Below, in pieces: positions 25,817 through 34,317 of a stretch of 64,000 bases of DNA. The notes beneath the pieces were generated by a model, which ran no database searches, was not told where the DNA came from, and was given only the letters and a program-made list of their open reading frames with translations. Numbering within the stretch: the stretch's first letter is position 1; every line of letters begins with the position of its first letter. The position numbers and the translations under genes were made by a program. The DNA comes from SIG440 sp045578305 (lineage in GTDB: Bacteria; Bacillota; Clostridia; Monoglobales; Monoglobaceae). The stretch covers positions 1 to 64,000 of the forward strand of contig JAZNKA010000068.1 of the NCBI GenBank assembly GCA_045578305.1. The letters run 5' to 3'.

Positions 25817-27847
25817 TTATTTGAGAATGGTATTCAAAGGTGTTACCTGATCATTTACCTCAGATATGCCAAGATAGTATTCAAACATAGATTTAGCAAC
25901 CTGAGCTGCGTACCTGCTGGTTGCACCGTGTTCCAAAACAACGGCTACCGCTATCTGGGGGTTATCATAAGGAGCAAATCCAACAAAAAGAACTGTATCA
26001 CTGCCTCTGCCCACTTCCGCTGTCCCTGTTTTACCACCAACTGCTATTGGAAAATCTTCGAAAACAACCTTCGCGGTACCATCTTCGGTAACTCTGCGCA
26101 TACCATCTTTGACTGCTGCAAGGGTCGAATCCTTTATTTCGGTTTGTGAAATAACTTTTGGCTCGCTTTTATAAACAATTTCGCCTGTTTCGTAGCTTCT
26201 CACTTCTTTTATAAGACGCAAAGCAAAACGGTTTCCTTTGTTTAAGATTGTGCTGACATAACTTGCAAGCTGAGCCGGTGTAAACATATTGTCTGACTGA
26301 CCTATCGCTGCCTGAAGCGTATCACCCGGATACCATTCCATATCAAGCTTGTCGCGATACTCGGGCCCGGCAACAATTCCGCTTGATTCCGAAAGCTCAA
26401 TTCCTGTCGTTTCGCCAAGACCAAACGAATGAGCATATTTTTCGAGTTTGCTTATTGTAAGCTGTCTTCCCACATCATAAAAGAAATAGTTGCACGAAAC
26501 CCCAATAGCCTCCGAAACATTTATTGGACCATGTGTGTCGCCGGTATTTTTCCAGATAAGACAAGTCGGCTGATAAGACGGCGCGTAATAAGTGTAAACA
26601 CCCTTATCCTCTATAATCTGAGTCGGAGTTATGATACCTTCTTCCAATGCAGCAATAGCTGTTAGCGGTTTAAAAGTCGAGCCTGGAGTATAGGCACCAT
26701 CTAAAGCACGGTTAAAAAGTGGCTTGTGTGGGTCCTTTGCAAGCTTGTTGTAATCTTTTGTGTATCTGTCAGGCTTGTAATTTGGCAAAGATGCCATAGC
26801 AAGGACATCGCCGGTTGCTATTTCTACTGCAACTGCCGCACCGCTGTAACAGTCCGGACCCTTATCTCCCCGTGCATCTGTTATACTTTTTGCCAGAGCT
26901 TCTTCGGTCATCTTCTGCAATCCCGAATCCAAAGTAAGAATTGCAAAATTTTCGGTTACGGCATCCTTGACCTTCATATTTTGCGATATAATCCCCGAGC
27001 TTGTCTGGTCAACGCGTTTATATCCATCCTTTCCCTTAAGATATTTTTCAAGAACTTTTTCAAGTCCGTCTTTACCTATAACATCATTCATTCCATAGCC
27101 CTCCTCACGGAGTTTAAGATATTCTTCGCGGTAAATTATATCCGTACGACCCAGTATATGAGCGGCAAGATTGTCAAAAGGATAATCGCGCACAGGCTCA
27201 ATTTCGACGCTTACGCCACTTAAATCAAATTCATATTCCTTTATTTTTTGGACAGTTTCCATTGATATATTGTTGGCAAAAGTGTATGGATTCATTGTGC
27301 TGAAGTTTTTGTTTTGCATCGTATAACGCACAGCAATGATATCCCTTTTTTTATCGTCATCAAAATGTTCAGAAATATCAAACTCCTCTATATAGTGTTC
27401 AATTATTTCCTCGGGAGTGTCATACTTCTTAAGTTTTTTTTCGGCCTTCCATTCCGATATAACTTTATTCGAATCATCCTCAAAAGTATACTTGTATGGC
27501 TTTTTTGAAATAGGAAATTCGTCAAAATATTCAATGTTATCTGCCCTACATATATCTATCAACGCACTGATTGTATTATTAAGTGCAGAGTCCGTTTTTT
27601 CGACATTTTGGACAAGAATATAATATCCCATCTTGTTTGTAACAAGAGGGACTCCATATCTGTCCATAATTTCACCGCGCGGAGCTTTTATTGTGCAGGC
27701 ACGGACAAGCCGGTTTTCTGCCATTTCCTGATATTCATCACCATTTACAATCTGAAGGTTGAATAGTCTGAAAACACAAGTAAGCAAAAAAACAGCCAGA
27801 CATATATATATAAAATTTATTCTTCCATTAAAAAATTTTTTATCCAA
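25817..27847 (-). CDS. mrdA: Penicillin-binding protein 2 (elongasome transpeptidase)
   Basis: This is the class B transpeptidase that cross-links peptidoglycan during cell elongation. The protein of about 676 residues has a short cytoplasmic tail, one transmembrane helix (INFIYICLAVFLLTCVFRLF) and a dimerisation domain with APRGEIMDRYG. The transpeptidase domain carries GAYTPGSTFKPLTA (catalytic Ser), an SCN motif (GVSCNYFF) and KTGTAE. I start it at TTG 27847, about eight bases after AAGGG. A GTG at 27856 and an ATG at 27898 are alternatives. It overlaps the mreD stop by eight bases. Confidence 0.93.
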   Translation of the reverse strand: MDKKFFNGRINFIYICLAVFLLTCVFRLFNLQIVNGDEYQEMAENRLVRACTIKAPRGEIMDRYGVPLVTNKMGYYILVQNVEKTDSALNNTISALIDICRADNIEYFDEFPISKKPYKYTFEDDSNKVISEWKAEKKLKKYDTPEEIIEHYIEEFDISEHFDDDKKRDIIAVRYTMQNKNFSTMNPYTFANNISMETVQKIKEYEFDLSGVSVEIEPVRDYPFDNLAAHILGRTDIIYREEYLKLREEGYGMNDVIGKDGLEKVLEKYLKGKDGYKRVDQTSSGIISQNMKVKDAVTENFAILTLDSGLQKMTEEALAKSITDARGDKGPDCYSGAAVAVEIATGDVLAMASLPNYKPDRYTKDYNKLAKDPHKPLFNRALDGAYTPGSTFKPLTAIAALEEGIITPTQIIEDKGVYTYYAPSYQPTCLIWKNTGDTHGPINVSEAIGVSCNYFFYDVGRQLTISKLEKYAHSFGLGETTGIELSESSGIVAGPEYRDKLDMEWYPGDTLQAAIGQSDNMFTPAQLASYVSTILNKGNRFALRLIKEVRSYETGEIVYKSEPKVISQTEIKDSTLAAVKDGMRRVTEDGTAKVVFEDFPIAVGGKTGTAEVGRGSDTVLFVGFAPYDNPQIAVAVVLEHGATSRYAAQVAKSMFEYYLGISEVNDQVTPLNTILK

Positions 27848-28343
27848 GTCCTTCACCCTTATCAAACAGGAAGTTTTTTGCAAATTTTTTAATTGCAAAA
27901 TAAAAAGGTATTGCTACAATTAACGAATAGAAACTTTCGGGAAGCAAAATTTTGATAATAATTGTCCCAAGATGCAAATCTCCCAAGAAAGTAACAATAT
28001 AATAGACAGCTTCATAAAAAAAGGTTGTCAAAAAAACAAGTAAAAGTGTAATAAGTAAGGTGTTGTTTCTTATGACATTCTCAAAAAAACTTGTAATAAA
28101 AAATGCTAAAATCATCATTAAAACAGCATTTATTCCTATCACCTTTCCAACAAGCAAATCCAGAACAAGACCTGTTGCAAATCCAAGGATACATCCTTCT
28201 TTTTTTGTCAGGTAACAACAAACACAAACAAGATAAATTAAAAATAAGTTTGGTACTGTTCCAAAAAAAGTAATAGTCTGAAAAAGTGTAGGTTGAAAAA
28301 TAGTGAACAGCAAAAGACTCGCCGTATAAAAAACATATTTCAT
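27840..28343 (-). CDS. mreD: Rod shape-determining protein MreD
   Basis: MreD is the small integral membrane component of the elongasome. The 167-residue product is almost entirely hydrophobic, with five or six helices. Examples are YVFYTASLLLFTIFQPTLF at the start and GFATGLVLDLLVGKVIGINAVLMMI in the middle. Sequence identity in this family is low, so identification rests on the hydrophobic profile and its position between mreC and PBP2. Confidence 0.9.
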   Translation of the reverse strand: MKYVFYTASLLLFTIFQPTLFQTITFFGTVPNLFLIYLVCVCCYLTKKEGCILGFATGLVLDLLVGKVIGINAVLMMILAFFITSFFENVIRNNTLLITLLLVFLTTFFYEAVYYIVTFLGDLHLGTIIIKILLPESFYSLIVAIPFYFAIKKFAKNFLFDKGEGLG

Positions 28344-28366
28344 CTATATTCTGCCCTTTCGGAAAG

Positions 28367-29197
28367 CTAATCATTTTGTATAATAAAGACCGTTTTAAGA
28401 CTTTTAAAATCTGCCTCGGGTTTTACTGTTGCATACTGAGAAATCCCCTGAATATCAGGGCGTATTTTTTGTATTTTCCCAATAACAAGTCCTTTGGGAT
28501 ATATCCCACCAAGGCCTGACGTAACAACCGTATCTCCAACAATTATATCAGCATTTTTAGACACAAACGAAAGCCTGCAACTTCCCTCCGAAGAACCTGC
28601 AGTATCCCCCTCGCATACACCATATTCGCCCGATCTTGATATCTGTGCGCCTGCAGCATGTCCGGGGTCTGTGACAAGAGTAATCCGCGACCAGGTTGTT
28701 CCAACCTCGCTTACTCTTCCAACAAGAGTTTTTCCCGAAGAAAGTACTGTTTGATTTACTGCAATTCCATCAGCCGCACCTTTGTCAACAGTAAGAGTGT
28801 TATACCAGTTCGAAGGATTTCGTGCAATAACCTCGGCGGCTTCAAGTTCAAATTCAGTATTGTTTGATTTGAGGTTAAGAAGCTTTCTGAGTTGTTCATT
28901 TTCAGTATATGCGGATTCACTTTTAACAAGTTGTTGCCTGAGCTGGGCATTCTCTTTTTTTAGCGTGTCAATTTCTGCCTCCAAAGTCTTTTTGTTTGAA
29001 AAATATCCCAAAAAGTTCGAGACACCGTGGCCTGCCGATGCAACTGCTTTTTGAACAGGGGAGATTACTATTTCGAGAGCGTTTTCGAGAAATGATACTT
29101 CGGATTTTGCAGCATTTAAAACACCGATTGCAATGCTTAATATCAAAACAGTAACAATCAGCCAAAGCGTTGTTTTGTTCCTAAACACATTACGCAA
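28367..29197 (-). CDS. mreC: Rod shape-determining protein MreC
   Basis: MreC links cytoplasmic MreB filaments to the periplasmic-side wall enzymes. The 276-residue protein has an N-terminal transmembrane helix (TLWLIVTVLILSIAIGVLNA), a coiled coil (about 68-110, with LKKENAQLRQQL) and the double beta-barrel domain. Landmarks there are VIARNPSNWYNTLTVDKGAADGI and GDTVVTSGLGGIYPKGLVIG. It follows mreB by 26 bases. Confidence 0.95.
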   Translation of the reverse strand: MRNVFRNKTTLWLIVTVLILSIAIGVLNAAKSEVSFLENALEIVISPVQKAVASAGHGVSNFLGYFSNKKTLEAEIDTLKKENAQLRQQLVKSESAYTENEQLRKLLNLKSNNTEFELEAAEVIARNPSNWYNTLTVDKGAADGIAVNQTVLSSGKTLVGRVSEVGTTWSRITLVTDPGHAAGAQISRSGEYGVCEGDTAGSSEGSCRLSFVSKNADIIVGDTVVTSGLGGIYPKGLVIGKIQKIRPDIQGISQYATVKPEADFKSLKTVFIIQND

Positions 29198-29223
29198 AGA
29201 ATGGTCTCCCCTCTCCTAAAATT

Positions 29224-30219
29224 CTAAAATATGGTTTTTCTCAAGTTTTTTGTTTCGTCAAGAGCTTTTCCTGCACCGATGGCAACACATTCTGCCGGAG
29301 ATTCCGCAATAAAAATTGGAATTTCGGTATGTACATTTATAAGCTTGCCAAGACCTTTCAAAATCGAACCGCCGCCGGTCAGAACTATTCCTGATTCAAA
29401 AATATCAGCAGCAAGTTCGGGCGGAGTTTTTTCAAGGACAGCCTTTATACCGTCAATGATTGCAGAAAGACTTTCCTGAAAAGCTTCACGTATTTCGGCA
29501 GAATTGATGCGGATTGTCTTTGGAAGACCCGAAACTAAATCTCTGCCCTTTATATCCATCGATAGTTCGTCCTTAAGCGGGCAAGCTGAACCAATGTTCT
29601 TTTTGATGTCCTCAGCTGTGATATCACCGATTACAAGGTTGTGATTTTTCTTCATAAACTGAATAATGTCATTATCAAGCGAATGCCCCGCTATATTCAG
29701 GCTTTGAGTCGCAACAACTCCCCCCAATGATACCACTGCGATTTCGGTCGAACCGCCACCAATATCAACAACCATAGAACCTACGGGTTTATTTACTTCA
29801 ATGCCTGCACCAATTGCGGCAGCCATACATTTTTCAATCAAGAAAACTTCTTTAACTCCCGCAGCAATAACAGCATCACGAACAGCACGCTTTTCGACAT
29901 CGGTGATATGTGACGGGATACATATAACTGCTTTCGGCTTTAAGAACGAGCCGCTTATAGCTTTTTTGATAAAGTATTTAAGGAGCGAAACAGTAATATC
30001 AAAATTTGCGATTACGCCCTCTTTTATTGGTGTAAGCGCTCTTATATCTATGGGAGTTCTGCCAAGCATTTCGCCAGCTTCTTTGCCGATTGAATGTATT
30101 TTCCCGTTCGCCTTGCTTACTGCAACAACAGTCGGCTCGTTTACGACAATACCTTTGCCTTTTAAATAAATTATAGTATTGGAAGTTCCGAGGTCAATCC
30201 CTATTTCGTTGGTGATCAT
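29224..30219 (-). CDS. mreB: Rod shape-determining actin homologue MreB
   Basis: MreB polymerises on the inner membrane and directs cylindrical wall growth. The 331-residue protein has the actin-fold motifs IGIDLGTSNTIIYLKGKG at the start, VVDIGGGSTEIAVV near 160, and LTGGGSILKGLGKLI near 280. An amphipathic N-terminal extension is missing, as in other Gram-positives. It starts the mreBCD-mrdA-minD-mgsA run; maf lies 39 bases upstream on the same strand. Confidence 0.96.
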   Translation of the reverse strand: MITNEIGIDLGTSNTIIYLKGKGIVVNEPTVVAVSKANGKIHSIGKEAGEMLGRTPIDIRALTPIKEGVIANFDITVSLLKYFIKKAISGSFLKPKAVICIPSHITDVEKRAVRDAVIAAGVKEVFLIEKCMAAAIGAGIEVNKPVGSMVVDIGGGSTEIAVVSLGGVVATQSLNIAGHSLDNDIIQFMKKNHNLVIGDITAEDIKKNIGSACPLKDELSMDIKGRDLVSGLPKTIRINSAEIREAFQESLSAIIDGIKAVLEKTPPELAADIFESGIVLTGGGSILKGLGKLINVHTEIPIFIAESPAECVAIGAGKALDETKNLRKTIF

Positions 30220-30258
30220 AAAAATCTCTCGCTTTCTTTAATAGTTTTGTTGAAAAAT

Positions 30259-30846
30259 TTAAAAGAAACTTATGCCAAAATTTTCTTTTAATTCTTTTGC
30301 AAGGGAGCAGACTGGAAGACCAACAACATTGAAGTAGTCTCCGCAAATTTTTTCGACAAAAGCAGCGCCCAAAGTTTGTATTCCATAAGCGCCCGCTTTG
30401 TCCATTGGCTCCCCAGTATTAATATAATCTTTAATTTCCTTTATGTCAAGGTTTTTAAAGAATACTTCGGTTTTTTCGTAAAAATTTACTGATTTTCCGC
30501 TTAGATTTTCTCTTAAGTAAACACCCGTATATACACTGTGGCATCGGCCGCTTAAAGAGCTTAACATTTCAAAAGCGTCTTCCTTTGTTTTCGGCTTTCC
30601 AAGTATCCGATCATCAACAGCAACTACGGTATCTGCTGAAATTATAATAGAATCTTCCTTTTTTTCAAGCGCACTTGCTACATTATCCCCCTTGAATTTT
30701 GCAAGTGTCATAACAACATCCTGAGGTAAAATATTTTCTAATACAGGCTCGGGGGCATTGTCGGGAAGTATTTCAAATTTTATTCCCAGGTTTTCAAGAA
30801 GTTCTTTTCTTCTTGGCGAACCGGATGCAAGTATTATTTTTTTCAT
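30259..30846 (-). CDS. maf: Maf-family nucleotide pyrophosphatase
   Basis: Maf proteins hydrolyse non-canonical nucleoside triphosphates (house-cleaning), and some affect septum formation. The 195-residue protein shows ILASGSPRRKELLENLG at the start, SADTVVAVDDRILGKPKTKEDA near 70-92 and GAYGIQTLGAAFVEKICGDYFNVVGLP near 152-178. It overlaps the upstream HepT-like gene by four bases. The maf-mreB order is conserved in many bacteria. Confidence 0.95.
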   Translation of the reverse strand: MKKIILASGSPRRKELLENLGIKFEILPDNAPEPVLENILPQDVVMTLAKFKGDNVASALEKKEDSIIISADTVVAVDDRILGKPKTKEDAFEMLSSLSGRCHSVYTGVYLRENLSGKSVNFYEKTEVFFKNLDIKEIKDYINTGEPMDKAGAYGIQTLGAAFVEKICGDYFNVVGLPVCSLAKELKENFGISFF

Positions 30847-31352
30847 TTGAGTTTCTCCTTTAAAGTTCTGTCTGCAAATGTTTTTGCCGCATATCCGGTA
30901 ATTGTTCCCGAAACAAGCGCCATAATCAAAAGTCCCGGCAAGTATGAAAAGATATAAGCCGAACCATATTGAAAAAACGCTACCGCAAGCTGAATTACAT
31001 TATGAACAGATGCGCCGATTATACTTATTCCTATTATACTTACCTTTGGATAAAAATATTTTTTTGCGAAGCTCATCGCAATTGTCGAAAAAAACGCACC
31101 GCACAAACTATATGGCAAAGTGACCACACCTGCCGAAACAACAGATGCAAGAGTTGCCCTTAACGACGCTATAACAGTTGCGTTTTGTCCACCAAACATA
31201 AATATGTTTATTATAGACACGACATTGGCAAGTCCAAGCTTTGCACCGGGTATATTTGATATAAGTATCCGGCTTTCGGCATATTGAAGCACAAATCCAA
31301 CAGCAATAAAAGCCGCCATAATCGCTGTGTTTTTTGCTGTATATTTTTTCAT
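30843..31352 (-). CDS. Gx transporter / heptaprenyl diphosphate synthase component I-like membrane protein
   Basis: This 169-residue membrane protein has about five helices and the conserved LISNIPGAKLGLANVVSIINIF and SAGVVTLPYSLCGAFFST segments. It belongs to the family annotated as heptaprenyl diphosphate synthase component I or Gx transporter. The true function is unclear, and an ECF-like S component is one suggestion. It commonly pairs with a NusG-II-domain protein, as here, where that gene ends one base before it. Confidence 0.85.
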   Translation of the reverse strand: MKKYTAKNTAIMAAFIAVGFVLQYAESRILISNIPGAKLGLANVVSIINIFMFGGQNATVIASLRATLASVVSAGVVTLPYSLCGAFFSTIAMSFAKKYFYPKVSIIGISIIGASVHNVIQLAVAFFQYGSAYIFSYLPGLLIMALVSGTITGYAAKTFADRTLKEKLK

Positions 31353-31353
31353 A

Positions 31354-31737
31354 TCAATAAGTCACCCTGTCTACTTCTGTATTATTTTGGCTTGTAAGTT
31401 TTACAACTACTCTGTTTGGAACACAGATCAAAACTTGCCCCGCCTTTGTTATTTTTCCCATTTTGACATCTCGTTTGTCAGGACATGACGCTTTTATCAT
31501 TTCTGCACCATTTTGATTTATTTTTAATAAATTAGTACCATACTTTGTCTTTATCTCTACCACTTCTTCTTTTGCCGAAACTAGATTGTAGCTGGCATAA
31601 AGCTTTCCTTCCGCAAAGATTTCGAGGGTATCGGCACGGTCACCAAACAAAAATAGCGAAAATAAAATATACGAGGCTATTGCTAAGAAGATAACCAAAA
31701 TCACAACAAATTTGTCGCCCCTTGAAAAAATCTTCAT
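31354..31737 (-). CDS. NusG domain II-containing membrane-anchored protein
   Basis: The 127-residue protein has an N-terminal transmembrane anchor (KFVVILVIFLAIASYILFSLFLF) and an extracytoplasmic domain of the NusG-II type. YGTNLLKINQNGAEMIKASCPDKRDVKMG is characteristic. Its ATG overlaps the U32 peptidase stop in TGATG, with GGGGGT seven bases before. An apparent upstream extension of the frame lies inside the peptidase gene and is not used. Function is unknown; the family sits next to Gx-type membrane proteins in many Firmicutes. Confidence 0.87.
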   Translation of the reverse strand: MKIFSRGDKFVVILVIFLAIASYILFSLFLFGDRADTLEIFAEGKLYASYNLVSAKEEVVEIKTKYGTNLLKINQNGAEMIKASCPDKRDVKMGKITKAGQVLICVPNRVVVKLTSQNNTEVDRVTY

Positions 31738-33821
31738 CACTTTACCCCCTTTGAAAAGTGACCGTTTGTAAAGTCCTGGGGGCGATAGTTTATGCCATTT
31801 AAAAAAGCATCCGAAATTCTTACACATTCGTCAGCGGTCTCATCAGTAAAATAAATTCTGGAAAAGCTTACGCCGGCATTTTTCAGTTTTTCGGCATCCG
31901 GCATAAATGTTTTTTTGCAATTCAAAACAACATTACGGCAGGAATCTCCGTCTTTTATTATTGGAAAATTCATTCCCATACGGTCTGTTATAAACGAATT
32001 GTCATTACAGGGACATTGATTTGCATTTTTGATTATACAATTTTCGGTAACCATAAGCGGCAGTCTGCCATAAGCCATAACCTGAACAGGCATCGGCTTT
32101 TTAATATCTTTAATCTGCCGAAGATTGAGTTCGGCAGAAAGCTCTGACAAAATCAAGCCCTCATTTTTGTAAAATTCAAGAGCATAACTGTTGAAAATAT
32201 TAAGTCTGAAGCTACCAATTACATTAAAGTTTTTAAATCTTTCGCATACAGCGATATTGTGTGCCAAAACTGCGTAATATCCATCATTCAACAGTTTTTC
32301 AATACCTTCAAAAATATTCTCACAAACACTCTCGTCAATAATTGCCGGTGGAACAATTACTGTTTTTTCTTTGCAATCCGCAAATATATCAGGGTGCTTT
32401 TGAATCAAATCAATAGGTATATAAAAAAGCTCATAACCAAAATTTCTTACCGAGAGAAACTGTTCAACTGTTGTAACCTCACAAACAAAATTTCCATCAT
32501 CAAAATCTTTATCATCAAGCTTGGGTAGGCTCAAGGTTTCTTTGTTGTTTCGTCTGAATGAATTCAGATATTTTTCCTTGAACAAATCAAGAGCATTCCG
32601 ACGAAGTCCATTAAGTTCTCCTGCGCTTACAAAAACCCCATCATCAAGACAAACAGATATATCCGAAAATTCAAATGGTGTTCCACCTGTTTTGGCAATC
32701 TGAGCCTTTACAGTTTCAACCGTTAAAGGAGCTTGTTTTGCATTCTCTGCCTCTTTTTCACCAAAGGTTTCAACTTCCAAACCTTTGGCAGAAACAGTAA
32801 TTTTAGGTTTTTCTCCATTTTTTATCTCTATTTTGCAATCAAGTGCAAGTTTTCGTTTTTCGTTTTTTATTTCGTTCAGGATATTTGAAACAAGCTCGTC
32901 AGTCTCTTTGTGATAAGGATTATCCGGCTTGTCAAATGCAAACATAGACGGTCCCTTTTTCTCTGTTAAGTAACCATCCGTAAGCCCACCTCTGTTGAAA
33001 ATTGAATCAAGCAATTTTATATCCTTTTTGTCTATTCTTTGAGGGTTGTCAATGTATTTGCGATAAACACTTACAACAGCAGCAACATAAGCAGGACCTT
33101 TCATTCTTCCCTCAATTTTGAGGGATGCCACGCCCATTTCCTTGAAAGTTTTGATGTGTTCAAGAGAAGAAAGGTCCTTAAGACTCATATAAAAAGCCTT
33201 TTTGTTTTTGCTATTTACCGAATATAAAAGGCGACAGGGTTGAGCGCATTTGCCGCGATTCCCAGAACGACCGCCTATTATACTGCTCATAAGACATTGG
33301 CCCGAATAAGACATACAAAGCGCGCCATGACCAAAAATCTCTAATTCAGAAGAGGTATGACGCGATATTTCTTTTATATTTTCAAGCGAAAGTTCTCTTG
33401 AAAGAACCGTGCGTTTTACACCAAGTTTTTCAAGTGCCCTTACTCCCTCGCTGTTGTGAATGGTCATTTGTGTACTCGCATGCACAGGAAGGTCAGGAAC
33501 AAGCTTTTTTGCGATTTCAACAACACCTAAATCCTGGACAATAATTCCGTCTGCACCTATCTCGTTTAGAAACAACAAATACTCACCGATCTCGTCAATC
33601 TCAAAATCCGAAACGATAGTATTGATTGTGACATATACCTTTGCATCACGGATGTGACAGTAATCAATAGCTTTTTTTATTTCGTCATTGTCAAAGTTGG
33701 CCGCAAAGCTTCTTGCTCCGAATGCCTTTCCTGACAAATACACTGCGTCAGCACCGCTTTGTACAGCTGCCACAAGACATTCAAAGCTCCCTGCAGGTGC
33801 AAGCAATTCTATTTTATCCAT
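31737..33821 (-). CDS. U32 family peptidase / tRNA hydroxylation-type protein with DUF3656
   Basis: Peptidase U32 proteins include collagenase-like enzymes and TrhP-type proteins that hydroxylate tRNA uridine-34. The 694-residue product has the U32 core: ELLAPAGSFECLVAAVQSGADAVYL at the start, EIFGHGALCMSYSGQCLMSS near 165 and the signature GGRSGNRGKCAQPCRL with RMKGPAYV. A longer C-terminal region ending near NGINYRPQDFTNGHF makes it the extended form. Cysteines near 170-195 may hold a cluster. It lies 14 bases after zapA. Confidence 0.88.
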   Translation of the reverse strand: MDKIELLAPAGSFECLVAAVQSGADAVYLSGKAFGARSFAANFDNDEIKKAIDYCHIRDAKVYVTINTIVSDFEIDEIGEYLLFLNEIGADGIIVQDLGVVEIAKKLVPDLPVHASTQMTIHNSEGVRALEKLGVKRTVLSRELSLENIKEISRHTSSELEIFGHGALCMSYSGQCLMSSIIGGRSGNRGKCAQPCRLLYSVNSKNKKAFYMSLKDLSSLEHIKTFKEMGVASLKIEGRMKGPAYVAAVVSVYRKYIDNPQRIDKKDIKLLDSIFNRGGLTDGYLTEKKGPSMFAFDKPDNPYHKETDELVSNILNEIKNEKRKLALDCKIEIKNGEKPKITVSAKGLEVETFGEKEAENAKQAPLTVETVKAQIAKTGGTPFEFSDISVCLDDGVFVSAGELNGLRRNALDLFKEKYLNSFRRNNKETLSLPKLDDKDFDDGNFVCEVTTVEQFLSVRNFGYELFYIPIDLIQKHPDIFADCKEKTVIVPPAIIDESVCENIFEGIEKLLNDGYYAVLAHNIAVCERFKNFNVIGSFRLNIFNSYALEFYKNEGLILSELSAELNLRQIKDIKKPMPVQVMAYGRLPLMVTENCIIKNANQCPCNDNSFITDRMGMNFPIIKDGDSCRNVVLNCKKTFMPDAEKLKNAGVSFSRIYFTDETADECVRISDAFLNGINYRPQDFTNGHFSKGVK

Positions 33822-33837
33822 CACAGTTCAATCCTTT

Positions 33838-34206
33838 TTAATAACCTGTTCTTGCATTGCTTTTGGCAAGCTCAATTTTAAGTTCCTGAATTTTTTCCTC
33901 AAGCTCGCGTATGCGCGTTGTTTGTTGCGAAACCTGCATAGAAAGCTGAGTTTCGTTCTTAAGCGATTCTGCCACCTGTTTTCTCAAATTATCTGCATTA
34001 TCCTCCTGCCTGATAAGTTCATCCGCAAGATTTATTGAAGTAAGCATTGCAAGCATAGCTGTACTGAGGCTCTTGTCAGCTTTCGAAATTTCCGAAAGTG
34101 CCTTATCCACCCTTACCGCCACTCGCTGAACATATTCTGCAGGTTCGCTGGTAACCAAAGTATACTCTGCTCCGTTTATAAGAACCTTAACCTTTTTCTT
34201 TTCCAT
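33838..34206 (-). CDS. zapA: Cell division protein ZapA
   Basis: ZapA bundles FtsZ filaments at the division ring. The 122-residue protein has the N-terminal ZapA domain (KVKVLINGAEYTL, PAEYVQRVAVRVDKAL, LTSINLADELIRQ). A C-terminal coiled coil (about 65-115, with TRIRELEEKIQELKIELAKS) follows. The zapA-U32 peptidase order is conserved in Firmicutes. It has no close upstream gene on its strand; gdhA, which lies upstream by transcription direction, ends with its own terminator. Confidence 0.93.
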   Translation of the reverse strand: MEKKKVKVLINGAEYTLVTSEPAEYVQRVAVRVDKALSEISKADKSLSTAMLAMLTSINLADELIRQEDNADNLRKQVAESLKNETQLSMQVSQQTTRIRELEEKIQELKIELAKSNARTGY

Positions 34207-34270
34207 AATTTTCTCCTTTGCTTTGACTAATTTTTTTATAGTTTAGTCCATCTCTGCTTGAAGATATTAC

Positions 34271-34297
34271 AAACGGGCAGAAATTTTCTGCCCGTTT
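34271..34297 (-). terminator. Terminator after gdhA
   Basis: AAACGGGCAGAAAATTTCTG with its complement forms a perfect stem on the minus strand, ending in TTTG. It lies 20 bases after the gdhA stop and separates gdhA from zapA. Confidence 0.75.
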
Positions 34298-34317
34298 AAA
34301 ATCAGGTTTAGTTTTGA

